Part shown: positions 24,711-35,715 of the stretch, piece by piece
Position numbering within the stretch: position 1 is the stretch's first letter
Layout: the number at the start of each line of letters is the position of its first letter
NCBI RefSeq assembly: GCF_014647195.1
Contig: NZ_BMOS01000002.1
Coordinates: forward strand, 211,741 to 265,128
DNA: 53,388 nucleotides
DNA from: Oceanobacillus indicireducens
GTDB taxonomy: Bacteria; Bacillota; Bacilli; Bacillales; Amphibacillaceae
Reading direction: 5' to 3'
Position numbers and translations under genes: made by a program
Notes under the pieces: generated by a model
Told to the model about the DNA's origin: nothing
Database searches by the model: none
Seen by the model: only the letters and a program-made list of their open reading frames with translations

Positions 24711-24785
24711 ATTTAACCTATTGCATAAATATACATTGACGAGTATAATTATAATCAATTCTTTAGACATATAGGAGCGAATGCT

Positions 24786-26132
24786 ATGGAAACTAAAAAT
24801 GTAATTATAATTGGTGCTGCTGGAAGAGACTTTCATAATTTCAATACGTATTATCGTAATAATGATTCATATAAAGTAGTTGCATTTACTGCAGCACAAA
24901 TTCCTGATATTGATGGACGAAAATATCCGTGGGAGCTTGCGGGTAAGCTATATCCGGAGGGAATTCCGATTTATTCCCAAGATGAATTACCGAAATTAAT
25001 TAAGGAACTTGAAGTCGATGAATGCGTTTTTGCCTTCAGTGATTTAAGCTATGAAGATGTCATGGGAATCAGCGCGGTTGTGAACGCTGCTGGCGCCGAC
25101 TTTAAATTGCTTGGCCCGAACAGCACAATGCTGAAAAGTAAGAAGCCGGTCATTTCCGTGACGGCAGTACGTACGGGGACAGGGAAAAGTCAAACTTCTC
25201 GTAAAATCATCGAATCCCTGCTAAAGAAAGGCTTGAAAGTTGTTGCTGTTCGTCACCCGATGCCTTACGGTGACCTAACCGCACAGCGAGTACAGCGTTT
25301 CGCAACTGTTGATGACTTAAAAAAGCATGACTGTACCATTGAGGAAATGGAAGAATACGAGCCACACGTAACAAGAGGAAATATTGTCTATGCTGGAGTG
25401 GATTATGCAGATATTTTAGAGGCTGCAGAAAATGACCCCGATGGCTGTGATGTGATTCTTTGGGACGGTGGAAATAATGACTTTTCCTTCTACGAGCCAG
25501 ATCTAGCGATTACTGTTCTTGACCCGCATCGTCCAGGTCACGAGCTAAAATATTATCCTGGTGAGGTTTGTTTAAGAACTACGGATGTCGCGATTATCAA
25601 CAAAGTAGACAGTGCACCGCAAGAAGCAATTGACATTGTGGAAAACAATATCAAAGCAGCAAGTCCTGTTAGTGAGATTATCAAAGCGGAATCTACTATT
25701 TCTGTGGATAAACCGGAGCTCATTAAAGGAAAACGCGTTTTAGTTGTGGAAGACGGACCGACACTTACCCATGGGGAAATGAAGATTGGCGCGGGTACAG
25801 TTGCAGTAGAGCGTAACGGGGCAACCGAAGTAATTGATCCTACCCCATATTTAGTAGGAACATTAAAAGAAACATTTGCAGCTTATCCACATCTGGAAAA
25901 TGTACTTCCCGCGATGGGATATGGTGAAAAACAGCTGAAGGATTTAGAAGAAACAATTAATAATACAGATTGTGATGCAGTTATTATCGGAACGCCAATC
26001 GATTTGACTCGCGTTATCAACATCAACAAACCGACCACCCGAGTCTTCTATGACTTAGACGAAGTGGAAGGACCAAACTTAGACAACATCCTCGAAAACT
26101 TTATCAAAAAACATCAACTGCAATTAGCTTAA
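24786..26132 (+). CDS. cyclic 2,3-diphosphoglycerate synthase-like P-loop protein
   Basis: 448 aa, TAGGAGCG before the ATG. N-terminal Rossmann-like start NVIIIGAAGRDFHNFNTYYR, P-loop VRTGTGKSQTSR (128-139), then DVILWDGGNNDFSFYEPDL and VAIINKVDSAP. This is COG2403, named after the Methanothermus fervidus enzyme that makes cyclic 2,3-diphosphoglycerate, a thermoprotectant. Bacterial members are widespread; their product is not established. The gene is monocistronic and ends in a REP array. Confidence 0.75.
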   Translation: METKNVIIIGAAGRDFHNFNTYYRNNDSYKVVAFTAAQIPDIDGRKYPWELAGKLYPEGIPIYSQDELPKLIKELEVDECVFAFSDLSYEDVMGISAVVNAAGADFKLLGPNSTMLKSKKPVISVTAVRTGTGKSQTSRKIIESLLKKGLKVVAVRHPMPYGDLTAQRVQRFATVDDLKKHDCTIEEMEEYEPHVTRGNIVYAGVDYADILEAAENDPDGCDVILWDGGNNDFSFYEPDLAITVLDPHRPGHELKYYPGEVCLRTTDVAIINKVDSAPQEAIDIVENNIKAASPVSEIIKAESTISVDKPELIKGKRVLVVEDGPTLTHGEMKIGAGTVAVERNGATEVIDPTPYLVGTLKETFAAYPHLENVLPAMGYGEKQLKDLEETINNTDCDAVIIGTPIDLTRVININKPTTRVFYDLDEVEGPNLDNILENFIKKHQLQLA

Positions 26133-26138
26133 CAAATC

Positions 26139-26276
26139 GGGACACGGGGTCAGAGCCGTTGTCCCAATTTTTTTCGGGACAATGCCTCTGACCCCAATGT
26201 CCCAACTTTTGCGGGACAATGCCTCCGCCCCCAATGTCCCGCCTTTTGTGGGACAGATGCTCTGACCCCCTGTCCC
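26139..26276. repeat. REP array of four half sites
   Basis: Half sites at 26139-26165, 26176-26203, 26213-26240 and 26250-26276, the first inverted relative to the other three. It fills the whole gap between convergent stop codons (6 nt from one, 3 nt from the other). One unit carries CTCCGCCCCC in place of CTCTGACCCC. Confidence 0.9.
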
Positions 26277-26279
26277 AAT

Positions 26280-27941
26280 TCAATTATCATGATCTTGCTC
26301 TAGTGGGTGGGTTGCGTCATGTAGGGCTTGTTCCAATTCTTTTTCATATTCTAGTTTCTGTTCGTTAGTCCAGTCGAGAGCTTTTGCCATATATTGAACC
26401 ACTTCATTTTTATGTTCGTGCACCCATGAAATATTGAAAAATAATGCCCCTGTACGTCTTATAAAAAAGTCTGTTGGTTTATAGGTTGATTCATAATCAA
26501 TGGCATAACGCAGCATCGTGAGTACTACCGGATCTATCGTTTCATCTTGTGCTTGGGATTCACGCTGATAAATATCGTATAAAATTTCTATATTGGAGCC
26601 GTACCTTTGCACAAGCTTTTTCGTTACCTCTTCTTTTAAGCCAATCTTTAATCCGAGCTCTACCTTTTCTTTTATAAAATCAGGGAAACCTGCTGACCCT
26701 CCTACAGAGCCTCCAGAGATACGTAATTCTTTCGTTTGTGTACTAGGAAATGTCCGGCCTTCTTCTTCAGCTAATTGTTTTCCGACTAAATCTACTATGC
26801 TTTCTGCCATTTTACGGTAGCCGGTTAGCTTACCGCCAGCTATAGAAATAAAGCCTGAATCAGAGACAAAAATTTCATCTTTTCGGGAAACCTCTGATGG
26901 GTCCTTCCCCTCTTCATGGATAAGCGGACGTAAGCCGGCCCAACTCGACTCCACATCTTCTGGTTTAATACCGACTTGAGGGAACATATAATCAATTGCC
27001 TTTAACACATAATCACGGTCTGCGATGGTCATTTTCGGATTAGCAATATCGCCTTCGTATACGGTATCTGTCGTACCTACATATGTTTTACCCTCTCGCG
27101 GAATAGCGAATACCATTCTTCCATCTGGAGTATCAAAATAAATTGCCTGTTTTAACGGGAATCGTTCACCGTCAAATACGAGGTGAATCCCTTTCGTCAA
27201 TCTCAAGTGTTTTCCTTTTTTCGAGTTGTCTAATTCACGTAACGTATCTACCCATGGACCAGCAGCATTTACAACCTTTTTTGCATAATATTTTTGGGTT
27301 GTTCCATCTATTTGATCCTCGGCTTCAACACCAATTACTTTATTATTTTCATAAATTAAGTTAGTGATTTTCATATAATTTAAAGCATGCGCACCCTTTT
27401 CTACAGCCTTTTTCATCACCTCAATTGTTAAACGAGCGTCATCTGTCTTATACTCCACATAATAACCAGCTCCTTTTAGACCTGTTGCATTTAACAATGG
27501 TTCACGTCTTAACGCCTCTTCCGGTTTAAACATCTTTCTTCTTTCATCTTTTTCCACTCCGGCAAGAGTATCATAGACTCGCAAGCCAATATTCGTTGTG
27601 AACGGTCCAAACGTACCTCCTTTATAAAACGGCAGCATCATCCACTCCGGCGTGGTCACATGGGGACCATTTTCATAAACAATTGCCCGCTCCCTACCGG
27701 TTTCAGTAACCACGCCAATTTCAAACTGCTTCAAATATCGCAGTCCACCATGGATTAGCTTCGTTGAGCGACTGGAAGTACCTGCTGAAAAATCCTGCAT
27801 TTCTAATACGGCGACCTTCATACCTCTCGTTGCCGCATCTAGAGCAATCCCAGCTCCTGTGATCCCGCCGCCTATTACAAGTAGATCAAGATTTTCCAGC
27901 ATGTTCGTTTTTATTTCTTCGCGATATAAACTTGAAAACAT
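26280..27941 (-). CDS. glpD: aerobic glycerol-3-phosphate dehydrogenase
   Basis: 553 aa, AAAGGAGCGG before the ATG. FAD site LLVIGGGITGAGIALDAATRG (21-41), FSAGTSSRSTKLIHGGLRYL, GLRVYDTLAG and SWAGLRPLI are GlpD hallmarks. It oxidises sn-glycerol-3-phosphate to dihydroxyacetone phosphate with electrons to quinone. Transcribed after a promoter and a GlpP-type leader terminator, so expression needs glycerol-3-phosphate. Last gene of the glycerol block. Confidence 0.95.
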   Translation of the reverse strand: MFSSLYREEIKTNMLENLDLLVIGGGITGAGIALDAATRGMKVAVLEMQDFSAGTSSRSTKLIHGGLRYLKQFEIGVVTETGRERAIVYENGPHVTTPEWMMLPFYKGGTFGPFTTNIGLRVYDTLAGVEKDERRKMFKPEEALRREPLLNATGLKGAGYYVEYKTDDARLTIEVMKKAVEKGAHALNYMKITNLIYENNKVIGVEAEDQIDGTTQKYYAKKVVNAAGPWVDTLRELDNSKKGKHLRLTKGIHLVFDGERFPLKQAIYFDTPDGRMVFAIPREGKTYVGTTDTVYEGDIANPKMTIADRDYVLKAIDYMFPQVGIKPEDVESSWAGLRPLIHEEGKDPSEVSRKDEIFVSDSGFISIAGGKLTGYRKMAESIVDLVGKQLAEEEGRTFPSTQTKELRISGGSVGGSAGFPDFIKEKVELGLKIGLKEEVTKKLVQRYGSNIEILYDIYQRESQAQDETIDPVVLTMLRYAIDYESTYKPTDFFIRRTGALFFNISWVHEHKNEVVQYMAKALDWTNEQKLEYEKELEQALHDATHPLEQDHDN

Positions 27942-28076
27942 GTGAATCCGCTCCTTTATTAATTATTACTATATATTGGCAATCTACAACCTGAGACGGA
28001 TTTATGTTAAGAAGCTATTTCGTAATCAAATGATTGCCCCATTCATAATGATTCCCCGTTTTTCGCATAAATAAAA

Positions 28077-28121
28077 AGAGACCACAAAACACTCTATACG
28101 TATAGAGGCTATGTGGTCTCT
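28077..28121 (-). terminator. leader terminator before glpD (GlpP antitermination site)
   Basis: AGAGACCAC / GTGGTCTCT stem with an inner CTCTATACGTATAGAG palindrome and, on the minus strand, TTTTTATTT. It lies between the glpD promoter and the glpD start. In B. subtilis a terminator at this place is overcome by GlpP with glycerol-3-phosphate. It may also stop glpFK read-through. Confidence 0.8.
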
Positions 28122-28156
28122 CGAGAATCTCCGTCCAATGTATTAACTTATTTTAA

Positions 28157-28186
28157 AGTATAGCACCTATTCTGTTTCCTGGTAAA
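28157..28186 (-). promoter_or_regulatory. glpD promoter
   Basis: On the minus strand TTTACC, an 18-bp spacer, and an extended -10 TGC-TATACT. The remaining part of the 314-bp glpK-glpD gap holds only this promoter, the terminator and an untranslated leader. Confidence 0.65.
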
Positions 28187-28255
28187 GTACTTTGCCTCCG
28201 TAACAGGAATTTATTCAGGATGGTGATAATAATCGTAAATTTTCCTGAAGCAAGC

Positions 28256-30599
<2,344 letters not shown>

Positions 30600-30652
30600 C
30601 CCTTAACCCCCTTTAAATATTAAACCCCTTACAACAAGTTATGACAAGCCTT

Positions 30653-30717
30653 TAAAAAAAATCACACCTCACCCCATAATATTTCCCGTTCAAAGAAATA
30701 TGGGGTGCAGTGTGATT
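30653..30717 (-). terminator. leader terminator before glpF (GlpP antitermination site)
   Basis: AATCACAC(...)CACCCCATA..ATTT pairs with AAATATGGGGTG(...)GTGTGATT. On the minus strand it is followed by eight T. It lies between promoter and glpF, matching the GlpP-controlled leader of the B. subtilis glp operons. Confidence 0.82.
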
Positions 30718-30754
30718 CTCTCATCTCCAGCACTTCGCTTAACTTGTAACTAGC

Positions 30755-30783
30755 ATTCTACATCATCGTGAAAGCGTTGTCAA
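30755..30783 (-). promoter_or_regulatory. glpFK promoter overlapped by a cre site
   Basis: On the minus strand TTGACA, 17 bp, TAGAAT. The sequence TGAAAGCGTTGTCA (30769-30782 on the plus strand) fits the CcpA cre consensus and overlaps the -35. Glucose would repress glycerol uptake by CcpA blocking polymerase. Confidence 0.82.
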
Positions 30784-30860
30784 CAAAAATATTTCAGGTT
30801 TTTATTTGCGTCTTTCAGCTTGAAGGCAACAAGCAAAGATGTGGTCTTAGTTTCTAACTG

Positions 30861-31406
30861 CTAAAGCTCCCAAAGTAGGTTACTCGAGGTTGTTACAGCT
30901 ACGGCACCATTTTTAATAGTTTCCTTAACATCCTGCTCTGTTCTGATTAATCCCCCGGCAATAATGGGTATGCCCGTTTCTTCTTGTACTTCTTTAATGA
31001 TTCCGGGTAGAATTGCCGGTAATATTTCAATATAATCAGGATTCACCCGCTTACATATTTGCAAATTGTGATCAAGTGCATGACTATCTAAAGCAAATAA
31101 ACGTTGAATAGCAACAATACGTTGCTTTTTGACAAGGGAAATTACTTCTCCTCTTGTCGAAATGATTCCATCTACTTTTACATTATTCGTTAAAAATTCT
31201 ATCCCATATTTATCTGCTTTTAATCCACTAATCAGATCCGCATGCACATATATCTTTTTTCCATATTGATGAGCATATTTAACTAAATTTTGCAATTGGG
31301 AGACACGACTTTCTAATAAAATAATAGTCTCGTGGCCGCTCTCTAGGACTTTTTCAAAATCTTTGATCTTTCGAATTGCTGGTATAACTTTGTCTTTAAA
31401 CAACAT
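30861..31406 (-). CDS. glpP: glycerol uptake operon antiterminator GlpP
   Basis: 181 aa with AGAGGGG before the ATG. Barrel-like protein family PF04309: IPAIRKIKDFEKVLESGHETIILLESRV, KKIYVHADLISGLKADKYGIEFL, IQRLFALDSHAL, EILPAILPGII and IPIIAGGLIRTEQDV. Binds glp leader RNA when glycerol-3-phosphate is present and prevents termination. Lies upstream of glpF and downstream of dhaM on the same strand. Confidence 0.93.
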   Translation of the reverse strand: MLFKDKVIPAIRKIKDFEKVLESGHETIILLESRVSQLQNLVKYAHQYGKKIYVHADLISGLKADKYGIEFLTNNVKVDGIISTRGEVISLVKKQRIVAIQRLFALDSHALDHNLQICKRVNPDYIEILPAILPGIIKEVQEETGIPIIAGGLIRTEQDVKETIKNGAVAVTTSSNLLWEL

Positions 31407-31462
31407 GAAAACCCCTCTGGATCGATTTTTATTTGTTTTTTCTTATCCCCTAAATAAGCTTC

Positions 31463-31840
31463 CTAATCCCGATAATTTTTTTCAGCAGCCGCTTGCACTT
31501 CTTCTAGTGACTTACCCATGCCCGCTTCTACAGCTGCCACGAAAGCACCTTCAAGAATTGGGGCTTCTACGACATGGACATTTTTATATTCGTTCATTTC
31601 CACTGCTAACTCGGCATTCATCTTAGCACTGCCGATGTCGTAAAATAGGAGAACTCCCTTTTCTCCCTGAACCTCTTCTATCGCCTGCTTTATTTTATCA
31701 ATGTTCGTACCAATTTCTCCTTCTTCCGTTCCGCCTGCTACTCCAATCGAAACAGCTGGTACCATTTGCGTGATGATATCTCGAATCCCTTCCGTTACTT
31801 TCGAACTGTGAGATACGAGCACAATACTTACATTTGCCAA
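31463..31840 (-). CDS. dhaM: PTS-dependent dihydroxyacetone kinase phosphotransferase subunit DhaM
   Basis: 125 aa, TTG start 11 nt after AAGGAAGGTG. EIIA-mannose fold: SIVLVSHSSKVTEGIRD with phospho-acceptor His11, GVAGGTEEGEIGT and VLLFYDIGSAKMNAELA. Accepts phosphate from HPr and rephosphorylates ADP bound to DhaL. Only the EIIA domain is present, as in Gram-positive DhaM. Starts 6 nt after dhaL. Confidence 0.92.
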   Translation of the reverse strand: MANVSIVLVSHSSKVTEGIRDIITQMVPAVSIGVAGGTEEGEIGTNIDKIKQAIEEVQGEKGVLLFYDIGSAKMNAELAVEMNEYKNVHVVEAPILEGAFVAAVEAGMGKSLEEVQAAAEKNYRD

Positions 31841-31846
31841 TTTTTA

Positions 31847-32467
31847 TTAGTCACCTTCCTTCAACACTTCAGCAAGGCTTGAGAAAATATAGAACGATGA
31901 AACCGAGCCAGGATCCAAATGACCAATCGAGCGTTCCCGCAAGTAGGCCGCTCTACCTTTCTTCGCCTCAAGGTCTTTCGTCGCTTCCATTGCTTCTTTC
32001 GCTACTGATTCAAAGCCTGCTGCATTGAAGCTATTTTGTCCATTCAAGTAATCGACAAGCGGCTCCCAGACGTCGACTAGTGTTTTCTCGCCCTTTTCTG
32101 CTTTACCTCGCTGCTTTATTCCTGCAAGTGCCTCTGCCAATCCGCTCTTGAACTTCGGAAAATCTAGCGTCTCACTACCTTTTACTGCCATCGATAGCTT
32201 TAAAAAAGCTGTACCATATAGCGGACCAGCCGCACCACCAACTTTCGATAGCAAAGTCATGGAGACATCTTTCAGTAGATCAGAAACATTATCATAATCA
32301 GTGGCAGTAATTTTCGCCTCTACTTCCTGAAAACCACGTGCCATATTAATTCCATGGTCACCATCCCCAATTGCCTGATCCAATTCAGTTAAATACGTTT
32401 TATTTTCCTGGATTTTTTCATTTGCTAACGTCATCCACTTCACTGTATTTGCTACATTCAATTCCAT
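31847..32467 (-). CDS. dhaL: dihydroxyacetone kinase subunit DhaL
   Basis: 206 aa. ADP/Mg-binding residues Asp30, Asp35 and Asp37 in ELDQAIGDGDHGINM; KVGGAAGPLYGTAFL and RAAYLRERSIGHLDPGSVS are typical. Holds tightly bound ADP as a cofactor that shuttles phosphate from DhaM to dihydroxyacetone. Middle gene of dhaKLM. Confidence 0.94.
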   Translation of the reverse strand: MELNVANTVKWMTLANEKIQENKTYLTELDQAIGDGDHGINMARGFQEVEAKITATDYDNVSDLLKDVSMTLLSKVGGAAGPLYGTAFLKLSMAVKGSETLDFPKFKSGLAEALAGIKQRGKAEKGEKTLVDVWEPLVDYLNGQNSFNAAGFESVAKEAMEATKDLEAKKGRAAYLRERSIGHLDPGSVSSFYIFSSLAEVLKEGD

Positions 32468-32482
32468 CTTTTCGCCCCCATT

Positions 32483-33478
32483 TCAGCACCGGAATGCCGG
32501 TGCCTTTGATTTAGCATCCAACAGTTCCTTTAGTTCGTCATCAAGCTTTAATAAAGTTACGGAAACACCCGCCATTTCTAAAGATGTCATGTACTCTCCA
32601 ACGAATGTATCATAAATACGGATGCCCTTACTCGTTAAAATTTCATTCACTTTTTTATTAACGATGTATAGTTCCATTTCTGGCGTACCTCCTAAGCCAT
32701 TCACCATAACCGCAACTTCCGAACCTGTTTCAAGCTTAAGATCATCCAGTACCTTTTCCGTAAGTTCTGCAGCAATATCATCAGAACTCACAATCGCTTT
32801 CCGTTCAATACCTGGTTCCCCGTGAATACCAATACCAATTTCTATCTCATTTTCTTCCAGTGTAAAGCTCGGTGTCCTAGCGGCTGGTACGGTACACGGG
32901 GTAATCGCCATCCCGATGGAACGTACATTTTTGACCGTTTTTTCAGCGACTGCTTTCACCTCAGCAAGTGTTCCGCCCGCTTCAGCCTTTGCACCAGCTA
33001 ACTTATGGACAAAAACGGTCCCGGCAATCCCTCTGCGACCGGTCGTAAATGAACTATCCTCTACCGCAACATCGTCATTTACAATAACCTGCTCTACACG
33101 AATTCCTTCCGCTTCAGCTAGTTCAGCTGCCATGTCAAAGTTCATCACGTCACCCGTATAATTTTTGATAACGAGTAACACACCCTCACCAGCGTCAACT
33201 GCTTTGATCCCTTCCAGCACCTGATCTGGGGTAGGTGAAGTAAACACTTCTCCAGCAACTGCAGCGTCAAGCATCCCCTCACCGACGTAACCAGCATGGG
33301 CCGGCTCGTGACCGCTCCCGCCACCACTAACTAAGCCAACCTTATTTGCAGCCGGGGCATCAACCCTTGCAATAACTGTTGTCCCGGGCAATAATCTAAC
33401 TTCCCTTGGGTAAGCAGCAACAAACCCATCCAACATATCCCTAACAACCAAATTCGGATCATTAATTATCTTCTTCAC
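32483..33478 (-). CDS. dhaK: dihydroxyacetone kinase subunit DhaK
   Basis: 331 aa. The third codon GTG (33478) is chosen as start because AGGAGG lies 8 nt upstream; the first GTG is too close. GLVSGGGSGHEPAHAGYVG contains His57, which contacts substrate, and IGIGIHGEPG contains His219, which binds dihydroxyacetone covalently. Product is dihydroxyacetone phosphate, the same as for GlpD, so the adjacent blocks converge on glycolysis. Confidence 0.94.
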   Translation of the reverse strand: MKKIINDPNLVVRDMLDGFVAAYPREVRLLPGTTVIARVDAPAANKVGLVSGGGSGHEPAHAGYVGEGMLDAAVAGEVFTSPTPDQVLEGIKAVDAGEGVLLVIKNYTGDVMNFDMAAELAEAEGIRVEQVIVNDDVAVEDSSFTTGRRGIAGTVFVHKLAGAKAEAGGTLAEVKAVAEKTVKNVRSIGMAITPCTVPAARTPSFTLEENEIEIGIGIHGEPGIERKAIVSSDDIAAELTEKVLDDLKLETGSEVAVMVNGLGGTPEMELYIVNKKVNEILTSKGIRIYDTFVGEYMTSLEMAGVSVTLLKLDDELKELLDAKSKAPAFRC

Positions 33479-33525
33479 AACCACTACCTCCTATTCAAAA
33501 ATAATAACTAACCCCATTGTAGAAC

Positions 33526-33597
33526 GGCACATGGGGTCAGAGCAAGTGTCCCAGCGTGGGACATAGGGTTGGGACACGGGGTCAGTGTAAATGTCCC
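33526..33597. repeat. REP cluster (two and a half half sites, all in one direction)
   Basis: GGCACATGGGGTCAGAGCA...TGTCCC (33526-33552), a partial GGGACATAGGGTT, and the CAGTGTA variant (33571-33597). Here halves are direct, not inverted. 12 nt from the nagA stop codon. Confidence 0.85.
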
Positions 33598-33609
33598 AGT
33601 ACAAAACTT

Positions 33610-34773
33610 TTACCCAATATGGGCAATAATCCCACGGCAAATCGTATATTTTATATTTAATTCAGCATCCACAATCAATAAGTCCGCATCTTTCCCCACA
33701 GTAATACTTCCTTTACGGTCATACACACCGGCTTGTTTTGCAGGGTTGACGGAAGCCATTTGAATAATATCCCGTATTCCAATCCCATCAAGAAGCTTAA
33801 ACATTTTCTTGACTGCCTCTTGCATCGAAAGAATACTCCCAGCTAGCGTACCATCCGCAAGCACTGCACGGTCCTCAGTCACTTTTACCGGCTGACCACC
33901 TAGTTCATAATCGCCTGGAGGGAGCCCCTTCGCACGCATCGCATCCGTAATCAATGTGAGTCGTCCGCTCCCCATATTATGGTATACCAATTGAAGCATT
34001 TCATCCGAAACATGGATACCATCCGCAATCAGTTCCGCATGTAATTCTTCCAGTAATAAAGCTGCACCGACCGCTCCAATGTCCCGATGATGAATTCCGT
34101 TCATCGCATTACATAAATGCGTCAATTGTCGTACCCCTTGTCGGACAGCTCTTTTAAGCTCTGAAAAACCTGCATCCGTATGTCCTGCTGAAACCGTAAC
34201 ACCTGTTTCATTTAAATATCGAATGAAATTTCCCTCTGGATCATGTTCAGGCGCAAGAGTTATCATTTTAATCTTATTCCCCGCAAGCTCTTGCCATCTA
34301 TTGAAAAGTCCCATGTTTGGTTTCTGAATATATTCTACCGGCTGAGCACCAGCTTTCGTTTTTTCTACAAAAGGACCTTCCAGATGCACACCGATTACTT
34401 CCGATTTTCCTGGTTTGCTTTTAAAATTTGCGATATTTCGAAGTGCTTGCTCGATTTTTTCAGTTGCTTGTGTAATTGTTGTCGCAAGGAAAGCAGTTGT
34501 ACCCTCCTTAGGCAAAAATTCAGCCATTGTCTGAAGTGCATCAGGCATCGCGTCCATCACATCTGCCCCTGCTGCTCCGTGAATATGAGTATCGATGAAA
34601 CCTGGAATAACATATTCATGCTTAGCATCAATAACTTGTGCTTGCGGCGGAATATCCTCAGCCAACCCATCCTTTGCAACAATCTGCTCAATCAAGCCAT
34701 CCCGGATAACTACCCTCGCCTCAGGGATGATCTCACTTTCCGTATACACTTGTGCATTCTTAACAACAATCAT
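33610..34773 (-). CDS. nagA: N-acetylglucosamine-6-phosphate deacetylase
   Basis: 387 aa with AAGGAGAG before the ATG. Amidohydrolase metal site DTHIHG (His63, His65), GVHLEGPFVEKTKAGAQ, GHTDAGFSELKRAV, THLCNAMNGIHHRDIGAVGA, and LITDAMRAKGLPPGDYELGG with the catalytic Asp. Removes acetate from GlcNAc-6-P. No nagB (deaminase) is found in this window, so the pathway is completed elsewhere. Divergent from nagR. Confidence 0.95.
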   Translation of the reverse strand: MIVVKNAQVYTESEIIPEARVVIRDGLIEQIVAKDGLAEDIPPQAQVIDAKHEYVIPGFIDTHIHGAAGADVMDAMPDALQTMAEFLPKEGTTAFLATTITQATEKIEQALRNIANFKSKPGKSEVIGVHLEGPFVEKTKAGAQPVEYIQKPNMGLFNRWQELAGNKIKMITLAPEHDPEGNFIRYLNETGVTVSAGHTDAGFSELKRAVRQGVRQLTHLCNAMNGIHHRDIGAVGAALLLEELHAELIADGIHVSDEMLQLVYHNMGSGRLTLITDAMRAKGLPPGDYELGGQPVKVTEDRAVLADGTLAGSILSMQEAVKKMFKLLDGIGIRDIIQMASVNPAKQAGVYDRKGSITVGKDADLLIVDAELNIKYTICRGIIAHIG

Positions 34774-34794
34774 TTGTAGCTCTCCTTCCTGCTG

Positions 34795-34859
34795 CGGGAC
34801 ATTGGGGTCAGAGCACTTGTCCCGCCTAGCGGGACAAGTGCTCTGACCCCAATGTCCCG
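34795..34859. repeat. REP inverted pair, perfect 31-bp arms
   Basis: The most perfect copy: 31-bp arms around CTA. The central GCGGGACAAGTGCTCTGACC and its complement are exact. Located 21 nt upstream of the nagA start codon, between it and the NagR box. Confidence 0.92.
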
Positions 34860-34872
34860 TTCTTCCTATACT

Positions 34873-34886
34873 AGTGGTCTATACAT
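34873..34886. promoter_or_regulatory. NagR-like operator (dre-type), nagA/nagR gap
   Basis: AGTGGTCTATACAT resembles the YvoA/NagR and DasR sites (TGGTCTAnACCA). The GTCTATACAT core recurs at 37384 and 37790 before nagE and before the SIS pseudogene. GlcN-6-P binding would release the repressor. Confidence 0.6.
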
Positions 34887-34954
34887 CCTTACAATTATAC
34901 ATGTTGTCGTCTTTTTGATACAATTAGTGAAGATAAGTAGGGGGGGTTTTTAGT

Positions 34955-35689
34955 ATGATTGATAAAGATTCACCAATCCCAATTTATTATCAATTAGAAG
35001 TACGAATCAGGCAATTAATTGAAACGAACGAGCTAAAACCTGGTGATCTATTGCCATCTGAGCGAGAGTTCACAGAGAAATATAATATTAGTCGGATGAC
35101 TGTAAGACAAGCGATCAACAATCTTGCAAGCGAAGGACTTTTATACCGTCAAAAAGGAAAAGGCACCTTTGTCGCGGAGAATAAGTTCGAACAAGATCTT
35201 TCCGGTTTAACTAGCTTCAGTGAAGATATGACAAGCCGCGGACTCATCCCATCGAATAAACTGATCAGTTTTAAAACTATTTCAGGAAACACCGAGCTTG
35301 CCTCTATTTTAAAATTAAATGCAGCGGATACCATTTACGAAATCAAACGAATCCGCCTTGCAAACGATGAACCCGTTGCCCTTGAGACAGTGTATACTCC
35401 CAAAAAACTTGTCGGGGAAATGACGAAACAAGATGTCACAACCTCATTCTATCACTATTTGGAAAACAAGCTTCAATTGCAAATAGGGTACGGCACCCAG
35501 AGCATCGAGGCTGTACTTGCCACAGATAATGAAATCAACCATTTACGCATCAAAGAGGGGAATCCGATATTACTCATGAAACGGACAAGTTATTTACAAG
35601 AAGACTTAGAAACCCCTGTTGAATACGTGAAGTCCGCTTACCGTGCAGATAAATATATCTTCCATTTACAGATGAAACGGGAATCCTAA
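34955..35689 (+). CDS. nagR: GntR/HutC family repressor of GlcNAc use (NagR/YvoA)
   Basis: 244 aa; a run of seven G serves as ribosome site. Winged helix SPIPIYYQLEVRIRQLIETNELKPGDLLPSEREFTEKYNI, then UTRA effector domain from about residue 95, ending VEYVKSAYRADKYIFHL. Divergent from nagA and next to the PTS gene. Resembles B. subtilis NagR, which senses glucosamine-6-phosphate. Confidence 0.88.
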   Translation: MIDKDSPIPIYYQLEVRIRQLIETNELKPGDLLPSEREFTEKYNISRMTVRQAINNLASEGLLYRQKGKGTFVAENKFEQDLSGLTSFSEDMTSRGLIPSNKLISFKTISGNTELASILKLNAADTIYEIKRIRLANDEPVALETVYTPKKLVGEMTKQDVTTSFYHYLENKLQLQIGYGTQSIEAVLATDNEINHLRIKEGNPILLMKRTSYLQEDLETPVEYVKSAYRADKYIFHLQMKRES

Positions 35690-35715
35690 GGTATCCCCGT
35701 TCCATCTTTTTTCCG

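Noticed and set aside
34595-34846. Plus-strand gene over the nagA start
   Set aside because: It is antisense to nagA and ends inside a REP pair; the opposite frame has the family match.
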